Assembly (NCBI RefSeq): GCF_021730395.1
Contig: NC_069362.1
Coordinates: 85,576,001 to 85,640,000 of the forward strand
Length of the DNA: 64,000 bases
From: Mercenaria mercenaria
Lineage: Eukaryota; Mollusca; Bivalvia; Venerida; Veneridae
Direction of reading: 5' to 3'
Shown: piece after piece, positions 56,449-64,000 of the stretch
Layout: the number at the start of each line of letters is the position of its first letter
Position numbering within the stretch: the first letter of the stretch is position 1
Position numbers and translations under genes: made by a program
The notes under the pieces: generated by a model
What the model was told of the DNA's origin: nothing
Databases searched by the model: none
What the model saw: the letters and a program-made list of their open reading frames with translations, nothing else

Positions 56449-56525
56449 ACATGATAGCTCAGTGGTCATCGTCAATAGCTTGAAACCTGGAGTTCGTAAG
56501 ATCGATACCGTTCAGTATCTGAGGT
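56449..56525 (+). mobile_element. tRNA-like SINE head, plus strand
   Basis: ATGATAGCTCAGTGGTCATC resembles a tRNA A box region, followed 40 bases on by GTTCGTAAGATCGATACC as a weak B box and then a T-run. No intact tRNA cloverleaf can be drawn. Confidence 0.45.
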
Positions 56526-56782
56526 TTTTTTTCTCCACAAATTTCAACAAACACTCTGTAAATGTACATTTTTATTCAGTATTTCCTTCATTTTATTAAT
56601 TTCACATTTATATTTATATATTTTTTGTGTAATTTTTTTCACAGTTCATTTCACGACTATACAAATTTATAAATATGAATTACAACTAGCTAAATTCATC
56701 ATTCAGTTTCATTCGCGGTGTCGGTACTGCTGTCAGCGAAGTCATATAAATCATGTAAATAATTGAAAATTAAAAATAAAAA

Positions 56783-56866
56783 ATGTGCTCGCTAATGGGC
56801 TCGAACCAGCGATTTCCCACATTCAAGCCAAATGCTGTAACCACTGAGCCACAGATACGATCGATG
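56783..56866 (-). mobile_element. tRNA-like SINE head, minus strand
   Basis: On the minus strand: GTGGCTCAGTGGTTACAGC (A box region), then GCTGGTTCGAGCCC (a near-ideal B box) and GCGAGCAC. It is close to tRNA-like in length, but the acceptor arm does not pair well, and an A/T-rich tail follows. It points toward the head at 56,449. Confidence 0.5.
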
Positions 56867-57059
56867 TAAGTGTGTTTCACTTACAAAACTAATAATGATA
56901 TTTAGACACTTTACCAAAATTTGTTTCCGTAAAACATACGGATAGCACCGAAGTTGGGCCGAATATTAAAATATCGGATGAACAGAGCGTGTAATGTATG
57001 CATATTTGACAGGTTAAAAAAATAGTACAATATGGGTTGAACTATGAAATGAAATACGG

Positions 57060-57720
57060 TCTATAGGTAGCTTATAGTAAGACCAAAGTTGGGAAATAAT
57101 TTAATAACAATGAAGTGAAGGTCAATGTCACTGTTACCAAAAATAGAAAAACAAATGGTTCAGCTCAGTTTTTGTTCCGATTGATACTGTGAAATTAAAC
57201 TTGGCGTACAGGGCTGTTGTACCATTTGTAATTTAGAAATTTTGACGCTCGATGGATGAGTAACCGTTCTAATCCCGGTCATGAATGAACTTTTTTCATT
57301 TTTTTTAATATTATTTAGATGCCATATGGTCAAGGTCAAGACCACAGTTATCAAAACAATAGATTTTAATTTGTTTTATTTACCTTTTATTTGTGGAATA
57401 ATCAAAAAGGTTGTTTCCGGTTTATAACTTTAGTTGTCATTGATATACTGACACCAAACTTAGTGTACAGCAAGCGTATTATGAGTAAATAGCTTTTTAT
57501 TGTGTTTTGGGTCACTGTTACTAAAAACAGAAAAATAATTTTCGCTGAATAACTGTAGTCAGGAATGGGATACTGCAATGGAAATTTTGTATGTAGGTAG
57601 TTCAACTGGAAAGGAAAACTAGGGGATTGTTTTTGGACACTTGGGTCAATGTCACTGTAAGGTCAATGTCAATGTTACTAAAACTAGAATATTGTTTTCA
57701 GAGAATATTCATGTCTCTTG
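57060..57720 (+). repeat. Diverged tandem repeat with GTCACTGTTAC words
   Basis: GGTCAATGTCACTGTTACCA (57,120), GGGTCACTGTTACTAAAAAC (57,509) and GTCAATGTTACTAAAACTAG (57,666), with ACCAAACTTAGTGTACAG and AAACTTGGCGTACAG between them, show at least three units of about 190 bases. The ends are not defined. Confidence 0.5.
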
Positions 57721-58966
57721 TTCTCAATTATCAAAATTTTTTCAGATAAAGTTGGTCATGTAAGGGTTTAGTTAATCGTGTAATTGTGTATACGCCGTTT
57801 TCTTCTACAAAAGAATATCTTTGACGTTTATCTATATTCAACAAACACCAACTTAATTTTTCATTCCGCAATCGAAACAATAAGAGGGACGCTTGAATCA
57901 TCCGTAAACTTCAAGAGTCTTTTTAATAGTAATTAAAAGGTAATCAAGTAGCACACGTAAAAGAGGCATCTTCATGTCTAATGTAAGCCATTTTCTGTTT
58001 TTACTTTATTGTGAACCTAAACCTGACATTTTTGTAGCACTTTCAAGAAGATGTTTGCATTAATGGAAATGTATACACATAAAATTATTATTATACATTT
58101 GTTCATTCCCACATTTTAGCTGTCAGTTTGGAAGATGTTCTATATTGTAGACATGTCAGACAAAAATCTTTTAGAAAACAAACAACATGACCTCTACTTT
58201 TCTTGGTGTTTTTTGTGATTTATTTGTCATCGATGAGTATAATGTTAGTAATGATATATTTTCAAAAATTGGCCTGGCTATGTGTAATTACTCTCAGAAG
58301 ATTGAAAATTCTATGCAGAAAATATAGCGAATTTATCTACTACTGTGCTAACTTCTATATGCAGTCTTTTGATGTTTTGATGTAGAAACCTGAACATTAC
58401 TTAATACCATTATATGCCACGAAGTTTCAACTCTTCAGTTTAGGACAGAATAATAATTCGTTTTCTTTTTTAAACGTCTAACACAAATGCAACGCTGTTG
58501 ACGTCGCTTCGCGGAGCCGGTACTTCTGCTAATGTTTAAACTTTATGCTTCAGGGATATCGGAAAAGCTAGATATGCACAAGCTTCTCTTGCCACAAAGT
58601 TGCGAAGCAGTTGTCAGATATTAGTTAGCATGCACATTTCCACAGATAAAATGCGACTCTGTAAATTGTTTTAAAGATTTAAAGAAACATTTTGACCCCT
58701 GACAAAAAAATGACAAAATATCTTCTGCTGCGTTGGTAGGTGAAATGACATGAATACCCCCTATTACCCAACAATGGAGAAACGTCTTCTTTTTCTCTCA
58801 GAACACGCATTCAGAGTAAATAGGAGAGTGGCTGTATGGACAGATAACCATACAGGAACTGTTTATAGGTTTAAATACTGCTAATTCAATTATTTTATTG
58901 CATCACAGTAAAGAGGTGCTAATCAGTTCAAATAAGGTTGGACCTTGGTGAAAAGTATTGTCTTTT
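57721..58966. other. No gene seen
   Basis: AT-rich text with only short open frames. A small GC patch (GACGTCGCTTCGCGGAGCCG) lies near 58,500. Confidence 0.4.
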
Positions 58967-59165
58967 TAGCTCACCTGTCACGTAGTGACAGGGTGAGCTT
59001 TTGTGATCGCCCTTCGTCCGTCGTCCGTCCGTCGTCCGTCAACAATGTCCTTGTGAACACGATAGAGAACATATTTTATATTTGATTTTTATCAAACTTT
59101 CACACAATTTGTATGGGCATAATATCTCTGTAACAAAAATGAATTAGAAATGAAACAGATTGATC
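58967..59165 (-). mobile_element. Hairpin end of an AACAAGAG-class element, minus strand
   Basis: It starts TAGCTCACCTGTCACGTAGT with the partner arm GTGACAGGGTGAGC, then TTTTGTGATCGCCC and a CGTCCGTCC microsatellite. In the other orientation this is exactly the 3' end of the elements at 20,319 and 48,856. The core is lost after about 150 bases. Confidence 0.65.
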
Positions 59166-59471
59166 AAAATATAATAATTTTAGTATAAATGTATTTCTCA
59201 AACATTGTTGAAAAAAACAACAGAATTTAAGTTTAACGATTTTTTTCACATATAATTATATAATACGTTATTTTTGAAGTTAATGTTAGAGAATATTTTT
59301 AAATAGTTATAAATATTACGTTTACAATAATGTTTATAACAATATAGATATAATTTATTCTCAGTTATGTTCCAGATAAAAAGCATTGTTTGGAGTTAAA
59401 ATAAGAAAGAAGTATATGTGTACCAGGGGGTATGTCCAACGAGTTGATAGTACACACATAAATACACACCC

Positions 59472-59532
59472 CGCCAACACGAAAACACGACAAATAACGA
59501 ATTTGTGAAGTGTTCGTGTTTTCGTATTGGCG
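59472..59532. repeat. Imperfect hairpin, 19-bp arms
   Basis: The arms CGCCAACACGAAAACACGA and TCGTGTTTTCGTATTGGCG pair with one mismatch around a 23-base loop. It could be a MITE remnant. No flanking duplication was seen. Confidence 0.6.
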
Positions 59533-59774
59533 TCCTTCCTTAGACATGCGCACAACAATTACTGAACTTAACACAACATAACGCAAAAGTATGCCAAAAC
59601 AACTAGAAAGTATCAGTTTTTAAGAATATGGATTGACCTATAACATTTATATATTTCGGCCGAATACGTCGAATATCAAAGTAAATACTTCTGACCGTGC
59701 CCACCCATGCACCGGCCGGGACACCCATACATTTTGGCAGAGTAATAATATTTTCACACAATTTGGACCAAAAG

Positions 59775-60120
59775 TTGTATCAGAGGCCACCATTTCATAC
59801 CCTTTTTTAAAACATTTACGTGGGGATATCCCCTTTACACCCGAAAAGTATTACCCAATCTCGTACCTCAAATTTTAGATTAAAAATTGCAGCAGGGGCC
59901 ACCATTTAATACCTTTATTTAAAAAAATACAAGGGAGAGACACTGTGACCCCACTGTCAGGAAAGAATTAACCCCTCCCGTACCTCAAAATCTGGATTCA
60001 AACAATGCAGCAGAGGTCGCCATTTCGTACCTATATTTCAAACATTTCCAGGCGGACATATATGCATGCCATGACCAACCTAACAGGAGAGATTATCATC
60101 TTCCATACCTAACACCACTC
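59775..60120 (+). repeat. Minisatellite, three units of ~116 bp
   Basis: The anchor GCAGAGGTCGCCATTTCGTA and relatives occur near 59,779, 59,893 and 60,009. Each is followed by ACATTTAC or a similar word and by CGTACCTCAAA at the end. No coding signal was seen. Confidence 0.6.
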
Positions 60121-60334
60121 GGCTCACCGATGCTGCTTTCATTTTTAACAGGTGCCCCACAACCCCAATCCGGGCCTGATATACATTTAATTTGTATTCT
60201 TAAATCGATAAATGAACATCTGACATATCATTGTACTGTTTTATAATCTCAAATCTTCTAATGCAGCTTTAGTGAATACAAATAAATTTTAAACTGACGG
60301 TTCGTTTGAATAGAAATATAAACGCTTCTCAAAC

Positions 60335-61397
60335 CCTTAGCAATGGCTGATCAAGCTAGAACAGAAGTGATGTTTTTTCGGACTATCTAATTCCATGACA
60401 CCATCCCTTATTTTTGAAAATACACCGCTTAGTTTTGTCGGCCATCATAAACATCTAGGAATTACTTTCAGCCAAGATGGCAAATGGCATGACCATATCA
60501 ATAATATTTTGGCATCAGCATCGAAAGTGCTCGGATCTATGCGTCAATTAAAATACAAACTGAAACGCGTTACACTAAATCAAATTTATATAGCTTACTT
60601 AAGACCTCTTATTGAATATGCATCAATTGTTTGGGACAGTTGCACGGAATATGAAAAGAACTCTCTGGACAAAATTCAATATGAAGCTGCCAGAATAGTG
60701 ACAGGTCTCACGCGTTCCGTATCAATAGAACGTCTTACACAAAAAATAGGTTGGGTCTCCTTGTCAGATCGTAGAAAAATTCAAAAACTGAATCTGATTT
60801 ACAAATATAAGAATGGTCTATTGCCAGAATACCTTAGGAAACTTTTCCCCAACTCTGTTGAAGGTTCGACTCCATATAACTTAAGAAACAATTCTGACTT
60901 CGTCACGCTATCAAGACGTACTGAAATGTACTCTAAATCTGTCGTTCCGTCATCACTGAATCTATGTAACGAACTCGATAATAGTATCCGTGAATCACCG
61001 ACGCTTGCTTCTTTCAAAACCCAGTTAAAAAATATGTTCAAACCACCAAACGTACCTAAATACCTTTTAATACGGAGAAAGATTACATTCAGTTCATCAC
61101 GCACGCATGAGAAATAGGTGCAGCAACTTAAATTTTGACCTTTTTACAAACCATCTCAGAGATCCTATTTGCGCATGTGGAGATGGAATTGAAGATTCAG
61201 AACACTTCTTTTTCAAATGTACCCGGTTTCGAAATGCAAGACTACAACTCTTTCAAAGTACTCGCTCTTTCCATCCATTAAGCCCATGCAAATTTCTTTT
61301 TGGTGCGGATACTTTGACTGATTCACAAAATGAAAAGATCTTTAATGACGTACAGGTATACATAAAAAATACAGGACGATTTCATCAACAAGTATAA
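60335..61397 (+). mobile_element. LINE (non-LTR retrotransposon) 3' end of RT ORF
   Basis: It encodes the C-terminal half of a reverse transcriptase ORF: ARTEVMFF, then in a second frame FVGHHKHLGITFSQDGKW, LNQIYIAYLRPLIEYASIVW, IQYEAARIVTGLTRSVSIE and PYNLRNNSDF. In a third frame comes HARMRNRCSNLNFDLF with the zinc-knuckle-like CACGDGIEDSEHFFFKC and a stop at 61,397. Two frame changes (near 60,385 and 61,100) kill it. The palm domain and the endonuclease are missing, as expected of 5' truncation. The C-terminal C-x-C...H...C pattern fits the Jockey/CR1/I side of LINEs. No poly(A) tail follows. Confidence 0.8.
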
Positions 61398-62000
61398 TTA
61401 TAGCGCTTCCTGGTCACATATTACATGTAGTACCTAGTTCAACAGGGGTCGAGCATCGCGGAGGGGTGGGGTGGAGGGGTGCGGTCGGTCGCGTTGGTGG
61501 CATTGTAACAGAAGTACAACCATAGTTTTTGTATTATCATTTTTTCCCTTTTTTGTTTCCACTTTTTTTTCTTTTTTTTTTTTTGTGTAATTGAAACATT
61601 TTTCTATGTGTTTTTCTTTATTTCTTTAAATTATAAAAACCGCCATTAGTTTAATCTACAATTATTTGACGCAGTGGGAAGGGCTGTTTATAATGTTGGT
61701 ATAACTTAAAGTCCAACTCATTTGCTATTTTCATACTTCTGTATTAGATATGTGAATAGTATGTATAGAATGAAAATATGCAATAAAATATGATTAAACT
61801 AAACACTTTGCCACTGGCTTTATAATAACTACGTTTTATGAGAGATGGCTGGAAAGTTTTTGTGTTGTTTTCGTGTCGACGGTCAAATTTCAAATTCTGG
61901 GGATGAATGTCTCCGTATGAATTTAACACATTAGAGGGAAGAACATGTGCAAGGCAGCCAGTTAGATCGGTCGATGCAACATTCGCCATGAAATCGAGGG
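61398..62000. other. No gene; G-rich patch and T-run
   Basis: GGAGGGGTGGGGTGGAGGGG at about 61,458-61,477 and a T-run at 61,566-61,584. This is probably 3' flank of the LINE. Confidence 0.4.
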
Positions 62001-62405
62001 GTGTCAGGTTCCTGCTCCGGACTGCCGACGCATTGTTTCACCCAGTTGCATTTGACACAGACCGAGCAGGGTACATGCAAATATTATACAACACAAATGA
62101 GTTCTAAGGTTATTGACAATTACCTGTTGGGACCAATGAAAGCAAAAAGGCAAGGAAGAATATCCAACAGGGAGAGCCCCGTTCTAAAACCGCAGCCTCC
62201 CCAACCGCGTACACAATCAACACACACACAAAGCAAACATACAAGGACTAAACAAACAAATAAAGGAGCACTGTGGGGCACCACCTCAGAACGGTCAGTG
62301 GCAAAACCACCACAAGGGAAGTTTAAACCGGTTTGTGGTGTACCTAACCTCACTTTTAACCCCACCATGTTCAAACGTCACATTGCAGTTATCCACGTCA
62401 GGTGA
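62001..62405 (+). other. Open frame of 134 codons, probably repeat-derived
   Basis: ATG opens a frame rich in P, Q, T and K (KPQPPQPRTQSTHTQSKH), then GALWGTTSERSVAKPPQGKF and a stop. It has no splice partner. The nucleotide text, including ACAAACAAATAAAGGAGCAC and GTGGCAAAACCACCACAAGG, recalls a dispersed repeat from memory. I do not call it a gene. Confidence 0.3.
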
Positions 62406-62811
62406 AACAAGACATTTCTGTGAGATGTGACATGAGCAAGCTTTTGATTACTTTTAATATCCGCGTCAAAATATGTTCACCGCAGTCAGAGACTACACTC
62501 GTTGATTTATTTATGTTGCATTTCTTTATTTCCTTCTTTCCATTTGCTTTAGTAATAGACATTTGCAAGAGACTGTGAATTGCTAGGATAATAGGTTTTG
62601 CAAGATAAATCATTGTATTAAAAATGAATGTGCGGGAGGAAACATGCGTCCATACTGGTGATAAGTTCAGCCTTATACCCCAACTCTGCTATCAAGGAAA
62701 TAGGTAGCCTTTGTCTGTTTGTCCGCCCGTCCGACTTTCTCTTACCTTCATAAACGCTATAAGACTGTTATTCAAAATCAAAAGGCATCCACCAGAGATT
62801 TTGTTTCTAGC

Positions 62812-63278
62812 TCAACTGAACACAAAGTTCTGAAAATAAGCGTTATCTACGTGTCCATAGCCCGTCGTTGTCCATTTCACTCTTAACACTTTAACCAAGT
62901 CGTAATGAAAGTTGATTAAAACGTTTGTCTTAATAAAATTTGAGTGAGTTTAAAACTGGGTTGTCTCTTCTCAAAACGTAGGTCACTAGGTCAAGTCAAA
63001 GAAAAATATTTTTATTCTCCACTAGATATAAGTGGAAACTGGTCAGAATGTTTGTCTTTATGAAATCGTAAATTTAAAACCAGGATACATGTTTTGTGTA
63101 TCGGAGGACAAGAATAGGTCACACTGGGTTCAAATAATAGAAAAACCTTGATTACATTTTTATCTGATCTTCATAAAAACTTTGCCAGACTGTTTGTCTA
63201 GTCAAATACAATGTGTCCAAGTCCAGTTTAAAACTAGTAATCACAGTAGTTCACATGTTATGTTCAGGTGAGCTAATG
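62812..63278 (-). mobile_element. Old short relative of the 48.9-kb element, minus strand
   Basis: Read on the minus strand, the units carry CCCAGTTT, AAGACAAACATTCTGACC and GACCTAGTGACCTACG, words of the 48.9-kb core. TAGCTCAACTGAACAC on the left and CAGGTGAGCTAATGAC on the right are worn element ends. About two or three units remain. Confidence 0.5.
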
Positions 63279-64000
63279 ACATAACCTCAGGTGTACAACC
63301 GTTAATGCTGAGTGTCATCATTAAATGGTTTCACGACGATAGGTTAAAACCTAATCGCAGAGAGGAGGCATATTATGCCCGACCTTATGACTAATACATA
63401 CTCATTTAACTACTGCACATTTATATAACATAATAATATTATTAGACGAACCTTTCAAATATTTAATTTTCAAGATATTAGTCTTCATTCGCAAATATCT
63501 AATATAAAATTCCCGAGAGGTACCAACATTCACACAATTTTTAGAACTGTGTCCCGATATGAACAAGTTAAACTGTTGTAAGAGATCTTTCATTTCTCAC
63601 GCTTTGCATTAGCACGAATCTTCTCTGACCGTAAACAATGATTTACAACCATGACGTCACACCGATTGTAGGTATTTCAATGACTTCCTATGTTTCAGAT
63701 ATGTTTATAAATATGATACATTTCATACTAAGGCATTCTTTGACCTCTGAAACAGTTCTAATTTTAACATCACTTCAATTTGCACACCCACCTTAATGTA
63801 GATCACATGAATTTCATGGCATTTCGTTTAGCTTATAATTTCGAAAGCGAATACTCTAGATCATGTGTTTCTTTAAAATATACCTAAAATCATATGCATG
63901 GCAAGTTCTATTAATCCATAAGTTTCACTCTCGTGGACATTTTCATCAAGGTAAAGAATGAATACTTTATTATTATAGTTTTATAACAGAAATGAAATTT
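63279..64000. other. No feature seen
   Basis: AT-rich text. Short open frames only and no repeats recognised. Confidence 0.4.

Noticed and set aside
56783-56866. Functional tRNA gene
   Set aside because: A and B boxes are good, but the acceptor stem does not pair and the context is a SINE head with an AT-rich tail.

Overview
The window looks like nuclear DNA of a marine bivalve, probably a venerid-type clam (inference). It is AT-rich and intron-bearing, has no operons, and is crowded with short interspersed elements familiar from clam genomes. These include elements starting AACAAGAG with cores of tandem 145-175 bp units, tRNA-derived SINEs with an A box and a B box, a 213-bp TTAA-flanked MITE, and microsatellite tracts of GGAC type. 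Only two host loci are well supported. One is a multi-exon gene of unknown product on the + strand, about 31.6-34.4 kb. The other is a DNase I-family nuclease on the - strand, about 39.0-39.9 kb, with one reading-frame break.

Layout. 0-2.5 kb: a candidate internal exon, then duplicated repeat modules. 2.5-17.9 kb: a zone whose text is unlike the rest, full of runs of 3-8 identical bases. Recognisable clam repeats inside it are 'smeared' versions of copies that are clean elsewhere in the window, so I read most of it as poor assembly consensus rather than biology. 13.3-14.2 kb: a 170-bp tandem repeat. 14.2-18.9 kb: a large minisatellite of roughly 59-bp units. Each unit joins a near-perfect 34-bp palindrome to an asymmetric spacer of about 25 bp, and the spacer orientation flips in blocks along the array. 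This is the most unusual structure in the window.

19-30 kb: nested non-autonomous elements, a MITE, a decayed HECT-like gene fragment, an 834-bp inverted-repeat element and the 5' end of a pogo-like DNA transposon. 31-36 kb: the unknown gene, with two alternative 3' exons. 37-43.6 kb: a second clean MITE, the DNase I-like gene, a SINE and a LINE fragment. 43.6-48.8 kb: a 190-bp direct duplication and a minus-strand SINE, otherwise nothing recognisable. 48.9-51.6 kb: a 2.8-kb tandem-core element ending in a hairpin, split by a 1,007-bp terminal-inverted-repeat element with a clean TA target duplication. 52-64 kb: decayed relatives of these families, two convergent tRNA-like SINE heads, a three-unit minisatellite and a second LINE 3' end.

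The genes show no sign of working together. The window reads as a gene-poor, repeat-rich interval. No rRNA, functional tRNA, CRISPR array or prokaryotic signal was seen.
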